Shown piece by piece: positions 27,871 to 36,303 of a DNA stretch of 64,000 bases. The DNA comes from Bacteroides intestinalis (GTDB taxonomy: Bacteria; Bacteroidota; Bacteroidia; Bacteroidales; Bacteroidaceae): NCBI RefSeq assembly GCF_902364365.1, contig NZ_CABJDN010000007.1, positions 186,001 through 250,000 of the forward strand. Direction: 5' to 3'. The notes beneath the pieces are model-generated. The model did no database searches and was not told the origin of the DNA. It saw only the letters and a list, made by a program, of their open reading frames with translations. A program made the position numbers and the translations under genes. Numbering within the stretch: the first letter of the stretch is position 1; each line of letters opens with the position of its first letter.

Positions 27871-29001
27871 ATGGAACGTAAGAAAATTACATTCGACAGT
27901 TTTATCCGTGCTGTCATTCTCGGTGCTATCATCATTGGGGTATTAATGCTCCTGAAGCGATTGAGCGGCGTATTGCTTCCGTTCTTCCTTGCATGGCTTA
28001 TTGCTTATCTGATATATCCATTGGTAAGCTTCTTCCAGCATAAGCTACGGCTAAAAAACAGAATAATATCTATCTTTTGTGCCTTGTTTACTCTCAGCGT
28101 TATAGGAAGCGTTGCATTCTATCTGCTTGTGCCGCCCATGATTCAGGAATTCCTGCGGGTAAAGGATTTATTGATAGAGTACTTCAGCACCACTCATACA
28201 GCAAGCAATGTCCCCACTACCCTCTCCGAATTTATCCGGCAGAATATCGACCTTCACATCCTAGAGCAAATGTTCAGCCAGGAGAATATATTGGATGCCC
28301 TTAAAGTAACCGTTCCTAAACTATGGTCGCTTATATCGGAGTCTATCAACCTCTTATTCGGGTTCTTCACCGTCTTCCTTATCCTATTATATATAGTGTT
28401 TATTCTGCTTGATTACGAAAGTATTTCCGAAGGCTGGGCACACCTGATGCCAAAGAAATACCGGAAAACAGTAACCGGCATATTGAATGATGTAAAAGAC
28501 GGCATGAACAGATATTTCCGCGGACAGGCATTAGTAGCTTTGTGCGTAGGCATTCTATTCAGTATCGGCTTTCTGATTATTGATTTCCCGCTGGCCATTG
28601 GTTTGGGATTATTTATCGGTGCGCTGAATATGGTGCCTTATCTACAAATCATCGGCTTTGTCCCCACCATCATGCTTGCCATTCTGAAAGCTGCGGATAC
28701 CGGTGATAATTTCTGGATCATCATAGCTTCGGCCGCTGCTGTATTTATAGTAGTACAAATCATACAAGATGGCTATCTCGTTCCCCGTATCATGGGAAAG
28801 ATTACCGGTCTGAATCCGGCTATTATTCTGCTCTCCCTATCCATTTGGGGATCGTTAATGGGAATGCTGGGTATGATTATAGCTTTGCCGCTTACCACTC
28901 TGATGCTCTCCTATTATCAACGATACATCATTAATCAAGAAAATATTTATAAGGCAGAAACCACTGAAGATCAACCAATAGAGGGTATAGAAGAAAAATA
29001 A
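27871..29001 (+). CDS. AI-2E family (PerM/TqsA-like) membrane transporter
   Basis: 376 residues. The domain runs almost full length: N-terminal membrane segments (LPFFLAWLIAYLIYPLVSFFQ), a soluble middle part, DGMNRYFRGQALVALCVGILFSIGFLIIDFPLAIGLGLFIGALNMVPYLQ, and the C-terminal TGLNPAIILLSLSIWGSLMGMLGMIIALPLT, a hallmark of the family. Members are linked to autoinducer-2 export, ion antiport or unknown transport; substrate here is undetermined. Follows tdk in the same direction. Confidence 0.9.
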   Translation: MERKKITFDSFIRAVILGAIIIGVLMLLKRLSGVLLPFFLAWLIAYLIYPLVSFFQHKLRLKNRIISIFCALFTLSVIGSVAFYLLVPPMIQEFLRVKDLLIEYFSTTHTASNVPTTLSEFIRQNIDLHILEQMFSQENILDALKVTVPKLWSLISESINLLFGFFTVFLILLYIVFILLDYESISEGWAHLMPKKYRKTVTGILNDVKDGMNRYFRGQALVALCVGILFSIGFLIIDFPLAIGLGLFIGALNMVPYLQIIGFVPTIMLAILKAADTGDNFWIIIASAAAVFIVVQIIQDGYLVPRIMGKITGLNPAIILLSLSIWGSLMGMLGMIIALPLTTLMLSYYQRYIINQENIYKAETTEDQPIEGIEEK

Positions 29002-29025
29002 TGCAAACTTTTTTCCTCATATTCC

Positions 29026-29055
29026 TTGCAAATTAAATAAAAGTACCTATCTTTG
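29026..29055 (+). promoter_or_regulatory. Promoter of tRNA-Lys
   Basis: TTG (29026-29028), a 19-base spacer, then TATCTTTG (29048-29055). Close match to the Bacteroides vegetative promoter, 26 bases before the tRNA. Confidence 0.75.
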
Positions 29056-29081
29056 CACCCGCTTAACAGCAATAAAGGTTT

Positions 29082-29154
29082 GATTCGCTAGCTCAGCAGG
29101 TAGAGCACAACACTTTTAATGTTGGGGTCTTGGGTTCGAGCCCCAAGCGGATCA
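29082..29154 (+). tRNA. tRNA-Lys (anticodon TTT)
   Basis: 73 bases folding into a standard cloverleaf. Acceptor GATTCGC/GCGGATC with one G-T pair, D arm GCTC/GAGC, anticodon stem CAACA/TGTTG with loop CTTTTAA, T arm TTGGG/CCCAA with TTCGAGC loop, and discriminator A. CCA is not encoded. It borders a defence island that starts with an integrase fragment, so it is a candidate integration target. Confidence 0.96.
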
Positions 29155-29164
29155 CTGAGAAAAA

Positions 29165-29196
29165 AGCAGCTATCTAAATTAGATAGCTGCTTTTTT
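29165..29196 (+). terminator. Terminator of tRNA-Lys
   Basis: AGCAGCTATCTAA and TTAGATAGCTGCT form a near-continuous 13-base stem followed by TTTTTT. Confidence 0.9.
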
Positions 29197-29244
29197 CATT
29201 CAAATACTACATTTTTCGCTCTTTGATATAAACCGAAAATTCGT

Positions 29245-29470
29245 ATGAGTGAAACAGTTAATATTTTGTGTTACAAATCTAAAGTTCTTAGTAATGGTAA
29301 ACATCCGCTAATGGTTTGTATTTGCCAAGATGGTAAGCGAAAGCATCAAAGTTTGGGCATATCTATTAAAAGAGAAACTATGAGATTTCAAAAATAACAC
29401 ACCAAAAGCTAAATGTCCCAATCGGGAAAGAATAATCATCCTAATCAATAAGAGAATATAATGATATACA
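29245..29470 (+). pseudogene. Truncated, frameshifted tyrosine integrase (N-terminal arm domain only)
   Basis: Reads MSETVNILCYKSKVLSNG, HPLMVCICQDGKRKHQSLGIS, then WDF-like MRFQK and a stop. One base further on, the next frame continues NTPKAKCPNRERIILINKR, which is the usual sequel in Bacteroides integrases, so a single-base frameshift separates the pieces. The core-binding and catalytic domains are missing. It lies 90 bases past tRNA-Lys, the place expected for the integrase of an element inserted at that tRNA. Confidence 0.75.
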
Positions 29471-29654
29471 GAAGACCACTTTAGATAAAAGGATAACAGG
29501 TACTTTACGGTTATAATTCTTATTGCAGCCACAAGTACAAATAATGTTGCCAATAAAAAAGAAAAAAATACAATCATTAATTTTAGATTTGCATAAAAGT
29601 TGTTTTCTTTAGTCTTTTATTAGCAAACGAGCTGTTTGCCAATTATAAATTTTC

Positions 29655-29662
29655 TATCTTTG
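29655..29662 (+). promoter_or_regulatory. Probable -7 box of the dcm-like gene
   Basis: TATCTTTG matches TAnnTTTG, 31 bases before the methyltransferase start. The nearest TTTG upstream (29635-29638) is closer than usual at 16 bases. Confidence 0.5.
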
Positions 29663-29693
29663 CAGATAGATTAATAGATAATGATATCATAAT

Positions 29694-30974
29694 ATGCTGC
29701 AAGAAATAAAATTGAAGAATTTCCCTGAAAAAATATCAGTAATAAAAGCTCCCGGAGAAAAGTTACAAATTCATTTTTATGGTCCAAAATCTTATAATAA
29801 TCAATTGGCATTGATTACACATTATTTGCATAACGGAGAACTGGTTAAAGAGTCTTCTCGCCAGCAAGCGATTAAGTTTCTCCGAGAATATATTGGGTAT
29901 AAATTTCCCAAAATAGAAATAGCAGATAGCATTCTTTATAATCCTTTACAGGCAGGTTTATTTGGGGATTTCTTTCATATACCTTTCCCCGACCCTGTCA
30001 ACTATAGATTTACTTTTATAGACCTATTTGCAGGGATGGGCGGATTTCGCTTGGCAATGAGAGAGCAAGGAGGCAAATGTGTCTTTTCATCAGAATGGAA
30101 TAGCTTTGCACAGAAAACTTATATGGCGAATTTTGGTGAGATGCCTTTTGGGGATATAACGAAAGAGGAGACAAAACAGTATATTCCAGCCCAATTCGAT
30201 GTGCTTTGCGCTGGGTTTCCTTGTCAACCCTTTTCCATAGCCGGAGTTTCCAAGAAAAAAAGTTTAGGTAGAGAAACTGGATTTAAAGATAAAACGCAGG
30301 GTACACTATTTTTTGAAGTAGCCGATATTATTAACCGCCATAGGCCTAAAGCTTTTTATTTGGAAAATGTCAAAAATCTCGTTTCGCACAATAAAGGGAA
30401 CACCTTTAAAATAATCAAAGACACCCTAGAAGAACTTGAATATTCTGTTCATTATCAAGTAATGGATGGGAAAGCTTTTGTTCCTCAACATAGAGAGCGC
30501 ATTATGATTGTAGGATTTGATAAAAGATTGTATCATGGTCGTGAAAATTTTTCTTTTCCTGAACTAGGAGAACCAATCCGAAAAATCAGAGATATTTTAG
30601 AAGCTGAAACAGATTCAAAATACACGCTTACAAATAATTTATGGGAATATTTGCAAACTTATGCAGATAAACATAAAGCAAAAGGAAATGGTTTTGGTTA
30701 TGGCTTGGTTGATTTAAATGGCATAAGTCGCACTTTAAGTGCCCGTTATTATAAAGATGGATCTGAGATCTTAATTCCACAAGGCGAGGGAATGAATCCA
30801 AGAAGGCTTACACCACGTGAGTGTGCTAGGTTGATGGGGTATCCTGACAATTATATTATTAATAGTGTATCTGATTTACAAGCATATCGTCAATGTGGCA
30901 ACTCTGTAGTAGTCCCTTTGATTACTGTAGTTTCAGAACAATTAGTAAGAACCATGTTAATGGAAAATGGATGA
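29694..30974 (+). CDS. dcm: Dcm-like DNA (cytosine-5) methyltransferase, predicted CCWGG
   Basis: 426 residues. An N-terminal extension of about 105 residues as in E. coli Dcm, then motif I FIDLFAGMGGFRLA, motif IV with catalytic Cys177 (FPCQPFSIAGVSKKKSLGR), motif VI LENVKNL, motif VIII QHRERIMIVGF, a target-recognition region (WEYLQTYADKHKAKGNGFGYG, RTLSARYYKDGSEILI), and motifs IX-X (PRRLTPRECARLMG, YRQCGNSVVVP). From memory, the recognition region is very close to that of E. coli Dcm, so methylation of the inner C of CCWGG is predicted. It converges on vsr, whose product repairs the T:G mismatches left when 5-methylcytosine deaminates. Confidence 0.93.
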   Translation: MLQEIKLKNFPEKISVIKAPGEKLQIHFYGPKSYNNQLALITHYLHNGELVKESSRQQAIKFLREYIGYKFPKIEIADSILYNPLQAGLFGDFFHIPFPDPVNYRFTFIDLFAGMGGFRLAMREQGGKCVFSSEWNSFAQKTYMANFGEMPFGDITKEETKQYIPAQFDVLCAGFPCQPFSIAGVSKKKSLGRETGFKDKTQGTLFFEVADIINRHRPKAFYLENVKNLVSHNKGNTFKIIKDTLEELEYSVHYQVMDGKAFVPQHRERIMIVGFDKRLYHGRENFSFPELGEPIRKIRDILEAETDSKYTLTNNLWEYLQTYADKHKAKGNGFGYGLVDLNGISRTLSARYYKDGSEILIPQGEGMNPRRLTPRECARLMGYPDNYIINSVSDLQAYRQCGNSVVVPLITVVSEQLVRTMLMENG

Positions 30975-31005
30975 ACGATTTAGCAATAAATATATTAAAA
31001 GTTAT

Positions 31006-31548
31006 TCATCCCTCATTGCCATCAATATCCTTCTTTAAAATTTGATAAGGAGAGATTTCCTCAGCTACTATACTGAGATTATCTTTAGATGTGGAATATC
31101 TTTTAGGAATTATCTTATATTTATCAATAAAGACCTGATTTAAAGCGGAAACAATCGCGTCTAAGGTTTTGTCTTTATTCCGTGGTTTCAACTGACACTC
31201 CCAAATAACCATTGTCCTCCATCCGATATAGCGTAGTTTTTCACGAACTTCTATATCTCGCTGTTTATTTCTATCTATTTTTTGTTTCCACCACTCAGTA
31301 CGGGTTTTAGGTAATACATAAAACTTGCAGTTCTCATGCCCATGCCAAAAACAACCATTAATAAAAATGGCTGTTTTGTATTTAGGAAGTACGATATCAG
31401 GTTTTCCTGGAAGAACATTTACATTCACTCTGTAGCGAAATCCATGACTAAAAAGATATTTACGTACCATTAGCTCAGGTTTTGTATCTTTCCCTTTTAT
31501 CTTAGACATGTTGTAACTACGTATTAGTTTTGAATGAACATCAGCCAT
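31006..31548 (-). CDS. vsr: Very short patch repair endonuclease Vsr
   Basis: 180 residues with the full Vsr core: NMSKIKGKDTKPELMVRKYLFSHGFRYR, PGKPDIVLPKYKTAIFINGCFWHGH (catalytic Asp in PDIV and metal-site His), PKTRTEWWKQKIDRNKQRD and GWRTMVIWECQL. Vsr nicks 5' of a mispaired T in a CTWGG/CCWGG context made by deamination of Dcm sites. Last gene of a leftward operon with the receiver-like and ATPase genes, tail to tail with the dcm-like gene. A C-terminal tail of about 40 residues beyond the usual end is of no known function. Confidence 0.94.
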   Translation of the reverse strand: MADVHSKLIRSYNMSKIKGKDTKPELMVRKYLFSHGFRYRVNVNVLPGKPDIVLPKYKTAIFINGCFWHGHENCKFYVLPKTRTEWWKQKIDRNKQRDIEVREKLRYIGWRTMVIWECQLKPRNKDKTLDAIVSALNQVFIDKYKIIPKRYSTSKDNLSIVAEEISPYQILKKDIDGNEG

Positions 31549-31583
31549 TTTCTATCATAATTATTATGTGTAACCTTATTTTC

Positions 31584-32867
31584 TTAAATAATTTTAGTAT
31601 ACCCTAATTGAGAAACATAATTACCATATGTAACTTGAATATCAGACAGGAGTTCTCTGTTAAGCATCTTCTTATTATCAAAACTTTTCTTGTAAATTGA
31701 TACAGGTATTGAAAAACAGTATCGCAGGTCAAATATTAAAGTCAAATCATCATCTATATCATTATGATATAAGTGGTCAAACTTTAATATGCATTTATAC
31801 TTTTTATCATTAAGCTTTATATCTCTCTTTTCGTTATTTTTTCTTAATGGGTGTCTTATGATTATACCACTTAATAGCTTAAGATTCTTGCCGTATTTAT
31901 TCTGGGAATAGTCACACGGACGCGTAATATTTAAAACTATATCCTCTATGATTGTTCCTGCGGAGCTGACTTGAGGAGATATAAGCTCTCTTACAATTTC
32001 ATCATCCGTTATTGAATAAAGTTGCTTTAACAATGACGATTTATTTTTGGCAATGATGCCAGGAAGCGTTTTTCCTTCTAAATCACTTCTTAAACTAAAA
32101 TGAAACCAACTATTTAATTTTCTATCAATTGTATTGCTTGTTATTGAAGATAGATCATATAAGCCTTTTTTATTCTCATCTGAAATTTCAAAGTTTGCAT
32201 CAAATTGTGGAATATTTGATAATAAAACATTATTTAAGGCCTCAAACAAAGTCGATCTTTTTAACATAGGTTCAGAAGCATTTGAAATGCTTTTTCCCCC
32301 ATGGCTCTCTATGACTTTTTTAAGCTTATCTGTAAACTCTTGTGTCCTCTCAGAAATTAAGCCTCCAAGTACGATGTTTGCAGCTTGTTTCAATGCGTTC
32401 TTCCAAATGAGAATTTCTTCAATGGCAGAAATCTTCTTCAATTCTTGATCGATGGATACTAATAAATTTGTATAGTCATATTTCATAGAACTATTGATCG
32501 CATAGTCTCCTTTATTCTTTATAATAAGGGAATACGGCATCAAATTCATTTCCTTTAATCGCTCTTCTATAACACTTTTCTTGGAAATATCTTTAGTCCA
32601 TAGTATCAACACATAGAATGCTCCCGGCTGAATAATTGACCTTACCCAACTAGTACTTAATTCCACATCAAAGTGGTCTGAATAGAATAAATCTAAAAAC
32701 AGAAATGTAACATCTGACATTTCGTTTTCCGGATAATCATCCCCGTCTGATAAATCTGCATTATAATATTTACATCCAATACCATTTTTTTGATAATATG
32801 TAATTATGCCTTGGATTTCATCAAGTTTATCGTCTACAATAACGACATTTGGTTCAAAATAATTCAT
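31584..32867 (-). CDS. Receiver-domain-like protein of the Dcm/ATPase island
   Basis: 427 residues. Residues 5-135 look like a response-receiver fold: VVIVDDKLDEI with an acidic pair, FLFLDLFYSD at the phospho-acceptor position, and YVLILWTKD where the conserved Thr/Ser and Lys normally sit. The remaining 290 residues (helical, with a LGGLISERTQEF segment and a beta-rich end FDHLYHNDIDDDLTLIFDLRYCFSIP) match no family I can name; no nuclease motif is evident. Four bases separate it from the upstream ATPase gene and 35 from vsr, so the three form one operon. Likely a partner of the kinase-like module in the ATPase, which would make an intracellular two-component pair. Function unknown. Confidence 0.6.
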   Translation of the reverse strand: MNYFEPNVVIVDDKLDEIQGIITYYQKNGIGCKYYNADLSDGDDYPENEMSDVTFLFLDLFYSDHFDVELSTSWVRSIIQPGAFYVLILWTKDISKKSVIEERLKEMNLMPYSLIIKNKGDYAINSSMKYDYTNLLVSIDQELKKISAIEEILIWKNALKQAANIVLGGLISERTQEFTDKLKKVIESHGGKSISNASEPMLKRSTLFEALNNVLLSNIPQFDANFEISDENKKGLYDLSSITSNTIDRKLNSWFHFSLRSDLEGKTLPGIIAKNKSSLLKQLYSITDDEIVRELISPQVSSAGTIIEDIVLNITRPCDYSQNKYGKNLKLLSGIIIRHPLRKNNEKRDIKLNDKKYKCILKFDHLYHNDIDDDLTLIFDLRYCFSIPVSIYKKSFDNKKMLNRELLSDIQVTYGNYVSQLGYTKII

Positions 32868-32870
32868 ATA

Positions 32871-35624
32871 TTAGTTTTTATTAAATACAAGTTTCACGAT
32901 AGCTCCATTGTAAAATTTAGGGATTCCGTAACTGTTTACTTCGGATTCATCTACTATGTCGAATTTTCCATATTTCATCATAATTGTGTCTACTAAATAC
33001 AACCCTATACCAATTCCATCATCTTTCCTAGAAAAGAAAGGTTGAATGATTTCGGATATGTCATCTTTAAATCCAGGACCATTATCCGCAATAATAACAG
33101 TTGCTATATCATTGTTTTTGAAACATTTGATATATATAGCTTTTTCTTCTCGATAAACGGTGTCGAGCCAATATATGCTATTATCTACAAGATTCATTAG
33201 CATTGTGGTAAAAAATCTCTTCTCAACTTTCAAACTATCCATGGTTTCATCTAGGTCAAAGTGAACCTTGATATTTCGATCGCTCAATTTAAATTTATAA
33301 TTATTAACAGCGCGTTTAATCGTAGCACTAATGTTTATATTTCCATTTCCTCCTTTTCTTAATACAGAAATAATACCTTCAGTGTATAATTTTAATTCAG
33401 CTACTTGCTCCTTAATAATATCCTTATCAAGTAAATTTTGGCGAACAGTTTCTTCCATTCTTGGAACAAGCTTTTCAATTTCATGTAATGCAACTGAAGC
33501 CGTCATACCAACCCCTGCTGGTATTAACAAAACTTTCGTATCTTCTTCGTATTTTTCTTCTAATTTTTCAGCTTCTTTGATTATCTTTTCTTTCTTATCA
33601 TCTGTATCAATTTCAGAGTTCCAAACTAATTCTTTAAAACTATTAATTCTTGATTCAAAATTCTTTTCAGCTGTTTTCCGATTGTAATTCAGCCATCTAT
33701 TTCGATCAGTAGAACGAATATTCTTAAATTCTGTAAGCAGATATCTTAGTATAATATAAAAGAAATCAAATGACTTGTTATGAATAAAACCTTCACGGTT
33801 CGTTTTTTCAATAAGTGAGACAGACCGTTCCGGATCTAGATAAACATATCCTATATTTTGGTTATTTGAAAACCACTCTTTGTTTTGAATACGTTCTAAG
33901 TCAATTCCCAACCAATCATTCCCTTTTTCACCATAATCAAATACACGCATATCACCTTTAAAGACTTTAATTCCAGCGTGTTCTTTTAAAATAGCTTTAG
34001 TAAGTCTACTATCACTGGAATAATCTCTCATGGAAGTCGAGTCTAAATCATACGAGAAAAATTCGAATAACACACTACCAAATGGCAGTGATTTTAAATC
34101 CTCATCAAATTCCTGTAAAAGAACTTCTATTTCAATATTATCATATCCTTGCTGCACATATAAAGAGCGCAAATAAGGTCTTAAAGAGCTTTTTATATTT
34201 CTATCGTAATGCTTATCTTCTTTGATTATTCTTTTACCAATTCTATCATTATTTTTCAAAGAAAATTCATATTCAAACGTTACATTGAACTCTTGATCTA
34301 CAAATACTGTAATTTTATATGGTGCTTCTTCCAAAAGTTCTTTAGTCGAAGGAGAATCTTGCAACCATTGATTATCAAAAGCCAAGTTAATCTTAAATTG
34401 ATCTTTTTCGAGACGTGGAGATAACATAGAAATAGTCTGACTTTTTAATTCTTTAGCCATACCTTTAGTCCAGTTCTCTTTTAAACCTCGTAATTCTATA
34501 TAGGTCCCACTCTTATTTCTAAATCTAAAAGCCGTAGGATCTTTTTTAATTTTCCATGTAACAGGAATATCAGATAAATGTTTGGATAAACCAAATGAGT
34601 CCCAATTTATTGATAAATGTACTTCATAATTAGCAAGTGAGGTCGCCAGAATTTTATCATTCTCATCTTTTGTAATAAGTAATGGTCTAGTAATAAGTGT
34701 TATCTCTGTTCCCAGTTTGTGAACAGCAAAACGTCCAATACCTTTTTCGCCCATTGGAACGCGATGAAACAGTGGAGATTTTATTATTTTTCTTAACGAT
34801 GTGGAAGTATCTACAGGTTTGCGAAAATCACTTCCCGGTTCTAACCACACATTCTCAATTATTTCAGATGTCATACCTATACCATCATCTTCAATAGATA
34901 TAAAAGCTTTCCCTGATAAATCTATATTATTAAAGTTTACATCTATTTTTTTCGCATCTGCATCATACGCATTTTTGATAAGTTCATAAATAGCCATAAC
35001 GGGACTTTTTATTAGCTCGTCTCCCAATAAACTAAGTATATGTGCTTTGGGCCTGAAAGGTTTTTGCCTTATCTCTTCATTCTCAACACTTTGTAATAAT
35101 TCATTCGAACTATATTCCTCGGGAGGGAACTCAATCTCGTACTCATGAGGGATAACTTCTTTATTATTATTATCATTTATTATAATAGTATTGAAACTAT
35201 CTTCACTATATCCAGATTTTAGTTTGAAGAAAGGGATATTTTCTTTATATATGACGAAACCTTCATAAGAATCATCTGGATTTCTTATAATTATCAGTAT
35301 GTCGTTAATATTATTTTCCTTCAAATAAGGAAAATTCTGTCCAAAACGTGTTAATCTATATTCATTTCTGGTTCCTTTACCATAATAAATAGCACGGCTA
35401 TCCGTGTATAGGCCACTCCCCCATTGGATTGTTACATATTTGTCCTTATTATATCCTTTTACTCCCGGGGAATCAAAAAACAGTCTCCAAGAGCTTTTAG
35501 GGAGGTGAAAACCAGCCTGATGAGCACCGGTTGCACCTACATCATTGGCTTTAATAAGTTTGAGAAAAATTATTTTAGCTCTATTCAGCTTGTTTATAAT
35601 GTGTTGAATATCCTGTTCTTTCAT
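32871..35624 (-). CDS. EcoRII-N-like DNA-recognition domain fused to two GHKL ATPase modules
   Basis: 917 residues. Residues 15-135 resemble the effector-DNA-binding domain of EcoRII: KANDVGATGAHQAGFHLP, then DSRAIYYGKGTRNEYRLTRFG. Residues 195-310 are an Hsp90/MORC-type GHKL ATPase with N box (YELIKNAYDADAKKIDV, about 213-229), DDGIGM (246-251) and GEKGIGRFA (292-300). After a long middle section, residues 720-917 resemble a histidine-kinase end: a helical stretch containing ALHEIEKLVPRMEE, N box LVDNSIYW (about 812-819), DNGPGF (847-852) and DDGIGIGLYLV. First gene of the operon with the receiver-like protein and vsr. I infer it senses CCWGG sites, perhaps unmethylated ones. No classical nuclease motif is seen. 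A -7-like box TATTTTTG lies on the minus strand at 35695-35702. Confidence 0.75.
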   Translation of the reverse strand: MKEQDIQHIINKLNRAKIIFLKLIKANDVGATGAHQAGFHLPKSSWRLFFDSPGVKGYNKDKYVTIQWGSGLYTDSRAIYYGKGTRNEYRLTRFGQNFPYLKENNINDILIIIRNPDDSYEGFVIYKENIPFFKLKSGYSEDSFNTIIINDNNNKEVIPHEYEIEFPPEEYSSNELLQSVENEEIRQKPFRPKAHILSLLGDELIKSPVMAIYELIKNAYDADAKKIDVNFNNIDLSGKAFISIEDDGIGMTSEIIENVWLEPGSDFRKPVDTSTSLRKIIKSPLFHRVPMGEKGIGRFAVHKLGTEITLITRPLLITKDENDKILATSLANYEVHLSINWDSFGLSKHLSDIPVTWKIKKDPTAFRFRNKSGTYIELRGLKENWTKGMAKELKSQTISMLSPRLEKDQFKINLAFDNQWLQDSPSTKELLEEAPYKITVFVDQEFNVTFEYEFSLKNNDRIGKRIIKEDKHYDRNIKSSLRPYLRSLYVQQGYDNIEIEVLLQEFDEDLKSLPFGSVLFEFFSYDLDSTSMRDYSSDSRLTKAILKEHAGIKVFKGDMRVFDYGEKGNDWLGIDLERIQNKEWFSNNQNIGYVYLDPERSVSLIEKTNREGFIHNKSFDFFYIILRYLLTEFKNIRSTDRNRWLNYNRKTAEKNFESRINSFKELVWNSEIDTDDKKEKIIKEAEKLEEKYEEDTKVLLIPAGVGMTASVALHEIEKLVPRMEETVRQNLLDKDIIKEQVAELKLYTEGIISVLRKGGNGNINISATIKRAVNNYKFKLSDRNIKVHFDLDETMDSLKVEKRFFTTMLMNLVDNSIYWLDTVYREEKAIYIKCFKNNDIATVIIADNGPGFKDDISEIIQPFFSRKDDGIGIGLYLVDTIMMKYGKFDIVDESEVNSYGIPKFYNGAIVKLVFNKN

Positions 35625-35702
35625 TTTGCTCTTTTTATAAAGTTATTAAAGGAATCTTTTAAGATGACGATTATAAAGACTACAATCTGTTTTGCAAAAA
35701 TA

Positions 35703-36303
35703 AGAAATAAGCCCAACTAATATGAGTTTTATCCCATAATTTTTCGATACTATAATTTTAAATCTTAGCATATTGATTTTTATTTAAACTATTATGCAAT
35801 ATTAGCATGCAAACTACATCTTTGAACCGCATGCAACAATGAGTAATTTTATCCCAACTAACGAAAAAATACAATAAACCGTTTTTTAATTTAAAGAAAC
35901 AGGATTATTTATAAATAACATTCTCTTCTCCCTACTTCTCTATATCATCTCATGAGTACCAGATCAGAGCATTTTTACAATGCTAATTTCTACAATATTA
36001 TAGTCTTAGTCCTCCTTTGAATTCCATTTTTAACAAATATAAAATAAAAGCTTAGTATCAATACAATATCTTTAAAATAAAATTTGAGCCTTCCTAAAAC
36101 CTAATTATAATCAAGTTTTGCCATTAAGTTTATTCTAGAGAAAAATATACTTCTATTAGTATTCCTCATAAACAAACTAGCGCATTTCATGACAAGCGAT
36201 TATCTTCTCTGTTCTTACTTTTGAAGTTTCTCTCTTTTCTTACCCAAAACAAATAATGGAGAGTGGGGTTTGGGAGGGAATAATCATTAATAAAAAGAAC
36301 AGT
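35703..36303. other. AT-rich intergenic region between the defence island and the fimbrial recombinase
   Basis: About 600 bases of low-GC sequence without a convincing gene or RNA. I looked for a second copy of the tRNA-Lys 3' end that could mark the far junction of an inserted island and did not see one. Confidence 0.5.

Noticed and set aside
29308-29577. An 89-codon hydrophobic frame on the minus strand after tRNA-Lys
   Set aside because: It is antisense to the integrase remnant, which explains the sequence better; hydrophobicity comes from reading AT-rich DNA in reverse.
35703-36255. Possible right-hand attachment site of the island
   Set aside because: I looked for a copy of the tRNA-Lys 3' end or of the integrase-side sequence and saw none.
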